Below, one piece after another: positions 16,777 to 24,618 of a DNA stretch of 64,000 nt. Location of the stretch: NCBI RefSeq assembly GCF_900172225.1, contig NZ_FWFO01000001.1, positions 2,480,001 through 2,544,000 of the forward strand, read 5' to 3'. The notes below the pieces were generated by a model. It saw only the letters and a list, made by a program, of their open reading frames with translations, made no database searches and had not been told where the DNA came from. Position 1 is the first letter of the stretch, and each line of letters opens with the position of its first letter. Origin of the DNA: Falsiruegeria litorea R37 (GTDB lineage: Bacteria > Pseudomonadota > Alphaproteobacteria > Rhodobacterales > Rhodobacteraceae). The translations under genes and the position numbers were made by a program.

Positions 16777-17055
16777 TCAGCGCACCCGGCCTGGCAAAGG
16801 CCGCGCCACAGGGGGGCGATGGATCGGTGGCCGGGCAACGGGTGGACGTGCGACGGGCGGACGCGCAATCGGATGCTCGGGCCGTGGACGCTCCGGGCGC
16901 GGCGGTCGCGGATAACCATAGTAATAGTCGTTCCACATCATGCTGTCATAATAGACCGACCCGCCTGACGATGTGGTCGTGTTGGGATCACAGGCCGCAA
17001 GGATCAGACCTGCTGCCCCCATCACACAGCCAAGGACAAACTTTTTCATACGCAT
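16777..17055 (-). CDS. Small proline/arginine-rich lipoprotein
   Basis: A 92-residue lipoprotein. The signal peptide ends in a lipobox (LILAACDP), followed by a tyrosine-rich stretch (VYYDSMMWNDYYYGY) and a C-terminal half dominated by short repeats of the type RPPVARPP and RPPIHRPP. The basic proline-rich tail could contact peptidoglycan, outer membrane lipid A phosphates or other proteins, but this is speculation. AAAGGG precedes the start at 17055. Its stop lies 18 bases before the DUF502 ATG. Confidence 0.8.
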   Translation of the reverse strand: MRMKKFVLGCVMGAAGLILAACDPNTTTSSGGSVYYDSMMWNDYYYGYPRPPRPERPRPEHPIARPPVARPPVARPPIHRPPVARPLPGRVR

Positions 17056-17067
17056 GGTCTGCCCTTT

Positions 17068-17634
17068 CTATCGCGCTGCACGGAACGACGCGTAAATCGC
17101 GTTCACGTCATCGATCAATGCAGGATCTGCGCCTGCCTCGATCACCGAGAGTGAGATTGCAACCCGCGATCCAGGCAGATCGATGAGCACTGCCGTGAAA
17201 TTGACGGCCCGACCATCCCTGCGTCCGTGTCCCGCAAACTTCTGCGCGCGACGTCCTCCGATCGTCGCAGGTTTGCTGCTGTCCACCGTAGGGTTATCCA
17301 CCACAGATTGGCCGATGTTGCGTAGATACTCTTGCGCCTCGGCAAAGGTCGAGACACCGTTGGGCGACATGAAACCGACCCAGACACCCTGCTCGGCCAC
17401 CGGCTCGAACCCGATGACACGGTTGATCAACCGCGCCTCGTCAGATCCGGGTGGAGTGATCGCGCGGGCACCGCCTGCGCGAACCTGCCAGAAATCCGGC
17501 GCACTGACGTAAAACAGCGCGCGATTGTCTTCGATATAGGTGACCGGCATCTCGGCCAGCGCGGCAGATGGCAGGACCAATCCAGCAACGCCAAGCACGG
17601 CAGAAATCAGCCGCAAGGAAACACTTCTCGGCAT
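17068..17634 (-). CDS. Secreted protein of unknown function
   Basis: A 188-residue protein with a signal peptide (LRLISAVLGVAGLVLPSAALAE). The mature part alternates beta-like segments (VTYIEDNRALFYVSAPDFW, VWVGFMSPNGVS, AVLIDLPGSRVAISLSVIE), reminiscent of small periplasmic PsbP/DUF1795-like folds, though I cannot assign it. The start at ATG 17634 has GAGAGAGG upstream and is preferred to a non-ATG start at 17649. It lies 12 bases upstream of the lipoprotein gene, in the same leftward operon. Confidence 0.75.
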   Translation of the reverse strand: MPRSVSLRLISAVLGVAGLVLPSAALAEMPVTYIEDNRALFYVSAPDFWQVRAGGARAITPPGSDEARLINRVIGFEPVAEQGVWVGFMSPNGVSTFAEAQEYLRNIGQSVVDNPTVDSSKPATIGGRRAQKFAGHGRRDGRAVNFTAVLIDLPGSRVAISLSVIEAGADPALIDDVNAIYASFRAAR

Positions 17635-17712
17635 AATTGCCTCTCTCACTGTTCAATCGCAGCAAGTGTCCAGCGTAAGCCCCGAAATGTAAACCGAAAA
17701 TCCGAACCTGCG

Positions 17713-18045
17713 TCAGTCTGCGTAAGCCCCGATGGTGACATCACCACGCTCGCCCACAAAGCTGACGCCACTGACGGTCAGTTCGATATCATAGCAGGCC
17801 CACAGGCTGGATGGCGGCCATTGCGAGCAATACTGGCCATTGCGCACCGACCAATAGCCCCAGCTGGGACGGCCCGAGTAATACAGCGTCTTCATCGAGG
17901 ACCGAAAGTCCTGCCAGACCCCATCGCCGTAATCGAGCTTTTTGCCCATCAACGCGTCCAAAACCCGCGCGTCTTCGGGTTTGGGTTCGGCATTTGCGGC
18001 TGTTGCCCCTACCAAAACCGCCAAAATCAGGGCAAACCGTCTCAT
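17713..18045 (-). CDS. Small secreted protein of unknown function
   Basis: A 110-residue protein. ATG 18045 with an upstream AGGAG begins a clean signal peptide (MRRFALILAVLVGATAANAE). The mature part has a charged helix, then a tryptophan- and tyrosine-rich segment (SGRPSWGYWSVRNGQYCSQW) and two cysteines that could form a disulfide. The much longer open frame through 19572 is only the antisense of purB. It is divergent from purB and 78 bases upstream of the next leftward gene. Confidence 0.72.
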   Translation of the reverse strand: MRRFALILAVLVGATAANAEPKPEDARVLDALMGKKLDYGDGVWQDFRSSMKTLYYSGRPSWGYWSVRNGQYCSQWPPSSLWACYDIELTVSGVSFVGERGDVTIGAYAD

Positions 18046-18132
18046 ATACCCGCTCCTGCCTTGTTCATTTGCCGCCACGAGTTTAAGACGCGCGCGATCC
18101 CCCGTGCCAATCACAATAAGGTGCCGCCACCA

Positions 18133-19437
18133 ATGATTCCCCGCTATTCCCGCCCCGACATGGTCGCCATCTGGTCGCCCCAGACCAAATTCCGCATCTG
18201 GTACGAGATCGAGGCGCACGCCTGTGATGCCATGGCTGATCTGGGCGTGATCCCGAAAGAGAACGCCGAAGCCGTTTGGAAAGCCAAAGATGTCGAGTTC
18301 GACGTGGATCGCATCGACGAGATCGAAGCCGTCACCAAACACGACGTCATCGCGTTTCTGACCCACTTGGCCGAGCATGTGGGCAGTGAAGAAGCCCGTT
18401 TCGTGCATCAGGGCATGACCAGCTCGGACGTGCTGGACACCTGCCTGAATGTGCAGTTGGTGCGCGCTGCCGACATCCTGCTGGAAGGGGTAGACCGGGT
18501 TCTGGCCGCGCTGAAAACCCGCGCGTATGAGCACAAAGACACCGTTCGCGTGGGCCGCAGCCACGGCATCCACGCCGAACCTACCACCATGGGCCTGACA
18601 TTCGCGCGTTTCTACGCCGAGATGGACCGCAACAAGAACCGTCTGGAAAAAGCCCGCTGGGAAATTGCCACTGGCGCGATCTCGGGCGCGGTTGGCACAT
18701 TCGCCAATATTGACCCTGCGGTTGAGGATCACGTCTGTGAACAGCTGGGGCTGCGCCCCGAACCGATTTCCACACAGGTGATCCCGCGCGACCGCCACGC
18801 GATGTTCTTTGCAACGCTCGGCGTCATCGCCAGCTCGATCGAAAACATCGCCGTTGAAATCCGCCACATGCAGCGCACCGAAGTTCTGGAAGGTGCCGAA
18901 TTCTTCTCGATGGGTCAAAAGGGCTCGTCGGCGATGCCGCACAAGAAGAACCCGGTTCTGACCGAAAACCTGACCGGCCTCGCCCGTCTGGTGCGTATGG
19001 CCGTTGTGCCCGCGATGGAAAACGTGGCGCTTTGGCACGAGCGTGACATCAGCCACAGCTCGGTTGAGCGTGCGATTGGTCCCGACGCCACCATCACGCT
19101 GGACTTTGCCCTGCACCGTCTGGCCGGTGTGGTCGAAAAGATGCTGATCTTCCCTGACAACATGCTGGACAACATGAACAAGTTCCCCGGCCTGGTGATG
19201 TCGCAGCGTGTGCTGCTGGCCCTGACCCAAGCCGGTGTCAGCCGCGAAGACGCCTATTCCATGGTCCAGCGCAACGCTTTGAAAGTCTGGGAACACCGCG
19301 TCGATTTCCGCGAACAGTTGCTGGCGGATGCTGATGTGGTTGCAGCCTTGGGCGAGGACGGCATCAACGAAAAGTTCGACATGGGCTATCACACCAAACA
19401 TGTCGATACGATTTTCAAGCGTGTTTTCAAAGACTAA
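18133..19437 (+). CDS. purB: Adenylosuccinate lyase
   Basis: A 434-residue enzyme of the fumarase/aspartase superfamily that acts twice in purine synthesis, splitting fumarate from SAICAR and from adenylosuccinate. The superfamily signature GSSAMPHKKNP lies near residue 261; the conserved MTSSDVLDT and GRSHGIHAEPTTMG blocks, including the catalytic histidine, are intact. The start is ATG 18133 (MIPRYSRPDMVAIWS), the usual N-terminus of PurB; the longer frame upstream overlaps antisense genes. A strong terminator follows 23 bases after the stop. Confidence 0.97.
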   Translation: MIPRYSRPDMVAIWSPQTKFRIWYEIEAHACDAMADLGVIPKENAEAVWKAKDVEFDVDRIDEIEAVTKHDVIAFLTHLAEHVGSEEARFVHQGMTSSDVLDTCLNVQLVRAADILLEGVDRVLAALKTRAYEHKDTVRVGRSHGIHAEPTTMGLTFARFYAEMDRNKNRLEKARWEIATGAISGAVGTFANIDPAVEDHVCEQLGLRPEPISTQVIPRDRHAMFFATLGVIASSIENIAVEIRHMQRTEVLEGAEFFSMGQKGSSAMPHKKNPVLTENLTGLARLVRMAVVPAMENVALWHERDISHSSVERAIGPDATITLDFALHRLAGVVEKMLIFPDNMLDNMNKFPGLVMSQRVLLALTQAGVSREDAYSMVQRNALKVWEHRVDFREQLLADADVVAALGEDGINEKFDMGYHTKHVDTIFKRVFKD

Positions 19438-19459
19438 GAGAAGCAAGCTCATGCGATTG

Positions 19460-19488
19460 AAAGACCGGCCCCTGTGCCGGTCTTTTTC
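19460..19488 (+). terminator. Intrinsic terminator of purB
   Basis: AAAGACCGGC (19460-19469) pairs with GCCGGTCTTT (19476-19485) and continues into TTTT. It begins 23 bases downstream of the purB stop. Confidence 0.92.
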
Positions 19489-19570
19489 GTTTGCACGTTC
19501 ACCAGGAACTTTCCCTTTGGAAATGATCCGTCTCGGCGTATCCTGTGGCCACAAAATGGGAGGACGGATC

Positions 19571-19729
19571 ATGAAAGTCGGAACTCTTGTGCTGACCGCG
19601 GCGCTCTTGCTGCCCTCGATCGCTGCGGCGATGGGGTGCTCGGGGCGCGAACATCAGGTGCAATCCTGCGCAGCAGGCACCACCTGGGATGCAAACAGCC
19701 AAAGCTGCGTCAAAATCGTCAACAGCTGA
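19571..19729 (+). CDS. Small secreted cysteine protein (chitin-binding-like motif)
   Basis: A 52-residue protein whose first 24 residues are a signal peptide (MKVGTLVLTAALLLPSIAAA). The mature peptide is only about 30 residues with three cysteines and the pattern C-x-x-G-x-x-WD-x5-CVK, resembling the core of CBM14/peritrophin-type modules. AGGACGG lies just upstream of ATG 19571. The adjacent TPR protein at 19831 carries the same pattern near its N-terminus. Similar short ORFs next to purB may be conserved in relatives. Function unknown. Confidence 0.72.
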   Translation: MKVGTLVLTAALLLPSIAAAMGCSGREHQVQSCAAGTTWDANSQSCVKIVNS

Positions 19730-19754
19730 CATACATCTCACAGGTTTTTTATTG

Positions 19755-19790
19755 CGGACGCGCTGATTTGAGGGGCGTCCGTCTTTTTTT
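19755..19790 (+). terminator. Intrinsic terminator
   Basis: CGGACGC (19755-19761) pairs with GCGTCCG (19775-19781) and is followed by a run of seven T. It closes the small cysteine-protein gene. Confidence 0.85.
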
Positions 19791-19830
19791 GCACTAAACT
19801 CTGATCAAGTGATCAATCGGAGTGACTGTA

Positions 19831-20379
19831 ATGCGTGTTCTTCTTGCCTTGACCATCGCCCTGCCCGGATATGCTTTTGCCGCTGGCGGCAATGGCGACG
19901 GAGGCACCACATGGACCAACCCGCCAGAGCCGTCTGAGACCACCAAGACCTGCAAGGGGGTGCGCGTCTGGGACGAGAAAAAGAAGCGTTGTGTGAAACC
20001 CAAGAAATCGTCGCTGGACACCGACACGCTGTATGGCGCGGTGCGCGAGCTGGCTTATGCGGGTCGGTATGACGACGCACAGGGCGTCCTGTCGGCAATG
20101 GCTGATCAAAACGACGACCGCGTGTTGACCTATTGGGGCTTCACCCACCGCAAGCTGGGTCAGATCGAACTGGCCAATGCCTATTACGACAAAGCGATCA
20201 CCACCAACCCCGACAACATTCTGGCGCGCAGCTACATGGGCCAAGGCTTTGTCGAACAAGGGAAACTTGATCTGGCGATTGCCCAATGGCGTGAGATCAA
20301 GGCCCGTGGTGGCGAAGGATCCTGGGCCGAAGCCTCGCTGCGCGAAGCAATCCGTACAGGAACCACATACAGCTACTGA
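19831..20379 (+). CDS. Secreted tetratricopeptide-repeat protein
   Basis: A 182-residue periplasmic protein. ATG 19831 (after CGGAGTGA) starts a signal peptide (MRVLLALTIALPGYAFA). A short cysteine module follows (TCKGVRVWDEKKKRCVKPKK), then two to three TPR helical hairpins from about residue 68 to 165 (YWGFTHRKLGQIELANAYYDKAI, NILARSYMGQGFVEQGKLDLA). TPRs act as protein-binding scaffolds. The cysteine module repeats that of the small protein upstream, suggesting a shared origin or partner. Target unknown. Confidence 0.85.
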   Translation: MRVLLALTIALPGYAFAAGGNGDGGTTWTNPPEPSETTKTCKGVRVWDEKKKRCVKPKKSSLDTDTLYGAVRELAYAGRYDDAQGVLSAMADQNDDRVLTYWGFTHRKLGQIELANAYYDKAITTNPDNILARSYMGQGFVEQGKLDLAIAQWREIKARGGEGSWAEASLREAIRTGTTYSY

Positions 20380-20446
20380 TTTTCAGTCTTTCTTTACGGC
20401 CTGCGCGTAGCGTGATCGCGACGATGACGGATGTGCAGGCAAAAAG

Positions 20447-21562
20447 ATGCAAGACGACAGAGCATTGATGCAACTGGCCCCATTGGCCCCGCCAATGACG
20501 GACAGTGTAATCGCAATGAACGCGGACGCCCCGATGTCAGAAGGCGTGCGCGTTCCTCGGGAACTCAGCGGGCGGGCCAAGGCGGCCATTGTCGTCCGCC
20601 TATTGCTGAACGAAGGCGCGGACATTCCTTTGGAGGAGTTGCCCGAAGACCTGCAAACCAAGCTGACCGAGCAGATGGGCGAAATTGGGTTGGTGGACCG
20701 GGTGACCCTGGGGGCCGTCGCGCATGAGTTTGCCGAGGCGCTCGAGGGGATCGGCCTGTCGATGCCCCATGATCTGGCTGGCGCGCTTACTGTGCTCGAC
20801 GGGAAGATCGGCGCACGTACGGCCGCCAAACTGCGCAAACAGGCCGGCGTCAAGCAATCGGGCGACCCTTGGGTGCGGCTCAAAGCTCTCTCTGCTGGTG
20901 AACTGGCGGAACTGGCCCAGGCCGAAAGCACCGAAGTGGCCGCCGTACTGCTGTCGAAGCTGGACACCCCCAAAGCGGCGGAAATGTTGGGGCAATTGCC
21001 CGGACCAATGGCCCGCCAGATCACCTATGCGGTGTCAAAAACCGGCAAGGTCACACCAGAAGCTGTTGACCGTATTGGGTTTTCCCTGGTTGCTCAGATG
21101 GATCAACGGCCGATATCCGCCTTTGCCGATGACCCCGAAAAGCGCGTTGGCGCCATTCTGAACCAATCCGCCGCCAACACCCGCGACGACATGCTCGACT
21201 CGTTGGATGCCGAGGATCAGGAATTCGCCACATCGGTGCGCAAGATGATCTTTACCTTCGCCCACATCCCAGAACGGGTCACAACGCGTGACGTGCCTGC
21301 TGTGGTGCGGGCCGTGGATCAGGATGATCTGATCACCGCCCTGGCCGCTGCGACAGATGAGAAAAACGCGCCAGTGGTCGAGTTCTTGTTGGGCAACATG
21401 TCCGCCCGAATGGCCGACAACCTACGTGAGGAGGTGCAAGAACGCGGCACCATCAAGCGTACGGATGGCGAGCGGGCAATGAACGCTGTGGTCAACGCGA
21501 TCCGAGAGCTGGAAGAAGAAGGCACCATTACACTGGTGGTCGAAGACGAGGAGGACGAGTAA
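20447..21562 (+). CDS. FliG-family protein outside a flagellar cluster
   Basis: A 371-residue homologue of the flagellar rotor switch protein. Three FliG-like parts can be read: an N-terminal domain (GRAKAAIVVRLLL, about residue 42), a middle armadillo domain in which ESTEVAAVLLSKLDTPKAAEML (about 161) replaces the EHPQTIAxIL motif, and a C-terminal domain beginning MLDSLDAEDQEF (about 248) with VDQDDLITALAAA and FLLGNMSARMADNLREE, the torque-helix region. An acidic tail (VEDEEDE) ends the protein. No other flagellar gene is nearby. It may be the organism's only FliG, displaced, or a second paralogue. Upstream residues 1-35 are variable, so the start is less certain. Confidence 0.85.
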   Translation: MQDDRALMQLAPLAPPMTDSVIAMNADAPMSEGVRVPRELSGRAKAAIVVRLLLNEGADIPLEELPEDLQTKLTEQMGEIGLVDRVTLGAVAHEFAEALEGIGLSMPHDLAGALTVLDGKIGARTAAKLRKQAGVKQSGDPWVRLKALSAGELAELAQAESTEVAAVLLSKLDTPKAAEMLGQLPGPMARQITYAVSKTGKVTPEAVDRIGFSLVAQMDQRPISAFADDPEKRVGAILNQSAANTRDDMLDSLDAEDQEFATSVRKMIFTFAHIPERVTTRDVPAVVRAVDQDDLITALAAATDEKNAPVVEFLLGNMSARMADNLREEVQERGTIKRTDGERAMNAVVNAIRELEEEGTITLVVEDEEDE

Positions 21563-21897
21563 GCCTCGGCCGCCATGATCTTGAATGGTCTGCCAAGCAG
21601 GCAGACCAGTTTGATCGGGCGGAACTTTGACACGATCCGTGGGTGATCGGCGCCCTTCCCTTGCCTGATGCGTGGCCACCCGGAAAACTGTCTGGAACAC
21701 ACGCGCCCGGTTGCCACGTCTTCGTTTTGTTCGCTGTCTCTCGGCCCATGAGCACATTACGCTGCGGTGCTCTGTTTTTGTTGCGTTTCCCGCATGGACA
21801 GCCACCCTGGTCGTGCCTATGACGTTAGCATGCTCACGAATTTCGAGCGATCCACAGCGGCAGGCCCCAGGATGATACCATTGAACTGTTCACGCCC
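21563..21897. other. Intergenic region
   Basis: These 335 bases contain no ORF that looks real. One hairpin is clear: GGTCTGCC (21587-21594) with GGCAGACC (21600-21607), 24 bases after the fliG-like stop. It lacks a proper T-run (AGTTTG follows) but may serve as a terminator. I see nothing else in the region. Confidence 0.5.
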
Positions 21898-22761
21898 ATG
21901 ACCAACGGGCCAGACACCCAAGGCAAAGCCATTCTGTTGATGGTCGGAGCCATTCTGTTCTTCACGCTGATGGACGCCTCGGTCAAAGCTCTAACCCCGC
22001 GTTTTGGTGTCATTCCCAGCCTTTGGGCACGCTATGGTGGGCAAATGCTACTAGTCTTTGTCCTGGTTCTGCCGCGCCTGCATCGGGTTGTGCGCACGAA
22101 GTACCCTGTTCTGCAATTCTTGCGCTCATTGCTGTTGATGGGAGCCACCGGATTTTTCTTTCTGGCTCTGTCGCTCATACCTCTTACCGATGCCACGGCA
22201 CTGATGTCCGTCAACCCGGTTCTGATTACACTTGGTGCAGCGCTCTTTCTGCGCGAACCTCTTGGTCCCCGCCGGATCGTTGGCATCATCGTCGCCATGT
22301 GCGGCGCATTGATTATCATCCGCCCAGGTAGCAGCGTCTTTTCTCTGGCCTCGCTCTATCCGCTGGCGGCGGCTTGCTGTTACACGGGTTATGCGCTGCT
22401 CACCCGTAAGGTCGGCTCGGACGAAGATGTCTGGACCTCGCTCTTTTACACTGGTCTTGTGGGCACCGTGATCATGACACTGATCGCCCCGCCCTATGCT
22501 CAGATGCCCGATGCAACCAGTTGGGGCCTGATCGCGATGGTCGCGGGTTTTGGCACCATCGCCCAAATGCTGCTGATCCGGGCGTTTACCCTGGGCCAGG
22601 CCTCAATGCTGGCGCCTTATGCGTACTGCGGACTTGGGTTCGCGGCTGTCTGGGGAGCGGTGTTCTTTGGCGAGTTTCCCGACACATGGACGATCTGCGG
22701 TGCGCTTGTGATCGCTGGGGCGGGCCTATATGTGTGGCATCGAGAAACACGAAACTCCTGA
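21898..22761 (+). CDS. DMT-superfamily (EamA) transporter
   Basis: A 287-residue inner-membrane exporter or carrier with two EamA repeats and about ten transmembrane helices (ILLMVGAILFFTLMDASVKAL at the start; LYPLAAACCYTGYALLTRKVG beginning the second half). The motif FLREPLGPRRIVGIIVAMCGALIII is typical of the family, which exports amino acids and other metabolites. Substrate unknown. The acyltransferase-like gene starts 9 bases downstream, so the two are probably cotranscribed. Confidence 0.9.
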   Translation: MTNGPDTQGKAILLMVGAILFFTLMDASVKALTPRFGVIPSLWARYGGQMLLVFVLVLPRLHRVVRTKYPVLQFLRSLLLMGATGFFFLALSLIPLTDATALMSVNPVLITLGAALFLREPLGPRRIVGIIVAMCGALIIIRPGSSVFSLASLYPLAAACCYTGYALLTRKVGSDEDVWTSLFYTGLVGTVIMTLIAPPYAQMPDATSWGLIAMVAGFGTIAQMLLIRAFTLGQASMLAPYAYCGLGFAAVWGAVFFGEFPDTWTICGALVIAGAGLYVWHRETRNS

Positions 22762-22770
22762 GGCGCAGTC

Positions 22771-23685
22771 ATGCCCGTAGAAAAGTCTGAACTTTCCCGG
22801 ATTGAGCGGGCGAAATACCGTGCGTCCTATTTTTTTCTGCGCGCGTTCATCGCCGGTATGCGCAAGCTGCCGTATGACACACGGATCGCGGCCATGGGGT
22901 CGATCATCAGTACTGTCTCGCCTTTGGTGGGGTTTCGCAAGCGGGTGCGCAAGAATCTGAAATTGGCCTGCCCGGACCTGCCCGAGGCCGAGGTGAAGCG
23001 TCTGACCAAGTCTGTCCCCAACACTGCTGGCCGCGCCGTGATGGAGCATTTCTCGCCCGAGGATTTCACCGAGCGCCAGAAGAACGCCAAAGTCTCGGGC
23101 CCCGGTATCGAGGCCTTTGAACAAGCCTGTGCCGAGGGGCGCCCGGTCATGTTCATCACCGCGCATTTTGGCCACTACCTGGCGGCGCGTGTGGCCCTGC
23201 AGCACCGGGTGCAAAAACCCATCGGCTGTCTGTATCGCCGCATGGCAAACCCCTATTTCAACAAGATCTACGTTGACGCCTTTCACAAAACCGGCGAGCC
23301 GATGTTCGAACAGGGCCGCCGCGGCATGATGGAAATGGTGCGCTCGCTCAAAAAGGGCGGCATCATTGCAATTGTGTCCGACCTGCACGCCCATGGCGGC
23401 GAAGAGCTGCAGTTCTTTGGCCAGCCTGCTGTTACATCCGTGTTGAACGCGGAATTGGCGATCAAATACAAGGCCGTGACCATTCCCTGCTACGCCGTGC
23501 GGGACCCCAATGGCCTGGATTTTGAGATCGTATTGCACGAACCGCTGGAACACACCGACCCGACAACCATGACCCAACAGATGAACGACGATCTAGAGGT
23601 TATGGTGCGCAAGCACATGGATCAGTGGTTTTGGATCCACCGTCGCTGGAAAATGTGGAACGGTCTGGGATCCCCCGAAGGTTAA
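22771..23685 (+). CDS. LpxL/HtrB-type acyltransferase-like protein with altered active site
   Basis: A 304-residue protein of the lysophospholipid/lipid A acyltransferase family, with the typical layout: an N-terminal membrane helix (YFFLRAFIAGMRKLPYDTR), the ITAHFGHYLAARVAL block, YRRMANPYFNK and the C-terminal WFWIHRRWKMW. The family motif is H-x4-(D/E), as in HFGNWE of LpxL; here the sequence is HFGHYL, so the catalytic acid is Leu. It may be inactive, use a different acid, or form a distinct Rhodobacterales subgroup. Its TAA overlaps the convergent DUF1223 stop within one TTAA. Confidence 0.82.
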   Translation: MPVEKSELSRIERAKYRASYFFLRAFIAGMRKLPYDTRIAAMGSIISTVSPLVGFRKRVRKNLKLACPDLPEAEVKRLTKSVPNTAGRAVMEHFSPEDFTERQKNAKVSGPGIEAFEQACAEGRPVMFITAHFGHYLAARVALQHRVQKPIGCLYRRMANPYFNKIYVDAFHKTGEPMFEQGRRGMMEMVRSLKKGGIIAIVSDLHAHGGEELQFFGQPAVTSVLNAELAIKYKAVTIPCYAVRDPNGLDFEIVLHEPLEHTDPTTMTQQMNDDLEVMVRKHMDQWFWIHRRWKMWNGLGSPEG

Positions 23686-24383
23686 TCCAGCTTGGCCGCA
23701 GCCACGATCGGGCCATAACCCGGCACCTGCACGAGAACTGCGGTTTTCAGGCCATCAGCAAGATGCACGGTAAAACTCGCGTCCTCTGCTCCGTCCCAGC
23801 GACCCAACAGATTCAAGCTGTCGACCACGTTGGCATAGTCCAGATCATGGCCTGCCAGCTCTCCTCGTTTGATGCTGGCGTGGCGCATCGGCGCATAGCG
23901 GACCACTTGCACGGCATAGGTGCCCTTGGGCAGTTTTTCGGATGCCACAATGCTGACCTCGACCTCATCGCCGGATTTGGTGGTCTCGACCGTCGCTAGG
24001 GGCGTGCGGTCACGGTGCTGAGCGATCAGCTCCATCAGCTCCATTCCACGCGCGCCAACCACGCTTTCGTTGCCGTTGATGACCATCTGCGGCGTGTAGA
24101 TCATCGTACGCCCGCCCGCATGCGCATACCCCTGCTGGCGCGTGGTGTGGGACGGTTTGGCGTATTCGTCCTTCCACCCGATGTAGTCCCAATAATCCAC
24201 GTGCAGCGCCAACCCCAGCACGTCGTCCCGCTCGGCCAGTTTCTGCATCAGGGCATCGGCTGGCGGGCAGGATGAACACCCTTGTGACGTATACAGCTCG
24301 ACGACAACTGGGTTGCTGTTTTCGGCGATGGCTACGCTGGCCGACAATACGGTCAGAGCAACTGAAAAAAGGGCGCGTTTCAT
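23682..24383 (-). CDS. DUF1223 thioredoxin-fold secreted protein
   Basis: A 233-residue protein. A signal peptide (MKRALFSVALTVLSASVAIAE) precedes VVVELYTSQGCSSCPPADALM, whose CSSC matches the CxxC of DUF1223 proteins with a thioredoxin-like fold. HVDYWDYIGWKD and GRTMIYTPQMVING are also characteristic. The family is widespread in alphaproteobacteria and lacks a firm function; a periplasmic disulfide role is a reasonable inference. ATG 24383 was chosen since the longer frame to 24566 overlaps the intergenic operator-like dyad. It is divergent from acnA. Confidence 0.9.
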   Translation of the reverse strand: MKRALFSVALTVLSASVAIAENSNPVVVELYTSQGCSSCPPADALMQKLAERDDVLGLALHVDYWDYIGWKDEYAKPSHTTRQQGYAHAGGRTMIYTPQMVINGNESVVGARGMELMELIAQHRDRTPLATVETTKSGDEVEVSIVASEKLPKGTYAVQVVRYAPMRHASIKRGELAGHDLDYANVVDSLNLLGRWDGAEDASFTVHLADGLKTAVLVQVPGYGPIVAAAKLD

Positions 24384-24496
24384 GGCTGGCACTATCCTGC
24401 TTGGGGTGCAAACAGGTCTAAGCCGGGACGCTTTCAAACGCCAATCAAGGTTTCTTGAGAGGCCAGTGAATAATCCGAAACATGGGCGTTGAAAAA

Positions 24497-24514
24497 TGTA
24501 TACAATTGCATACA
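24497..24514. promoter_or_regulatory. Near-perfect 18-bp palindrome in the acnA upstream region
   Basis: TGTATACAATTGCATACA is symmetric except for one base pair and has a CAATTG centre. It lies between the divergent DUF1223 gene (start 24383) and acnA (start 24619). TGTATAC half-sites are typical of GntR-family operators; the regulator is not identifiable here. Similar TGTAT half-sites occur in an inverted repeat at 42620-42640. Confidence 0.5.
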
Positions 24515-24618
24515 TGACGTTGGACGCAGGGCCATTCCCCTTGAAACAGGGGACCGGGTCATGCACAAAACCAACAGCAAAACCTCATTCTCACATCTCA
24601 TTAGAGGGAAGCCACCTT

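Noticed and set aside
17713-19572. 619-residue open frame antisense to purB
   Set aside because: Only the last 110 codons (18045-17713) have a ribosome site, a signal peptide and normal composition; the rest is the mirror of purB.
21672-21875. 67-residue ORF in the gap after the fliG-like gene
   Set aside because: No ribosome site, arginine-rich composition typical of chance frames, and no recognisable motif.
24496-24618. Upstream start for acnA giving 936 residues
   Set aside because: The added residues cross the palindrome and the family N-terminus begins at 24619.
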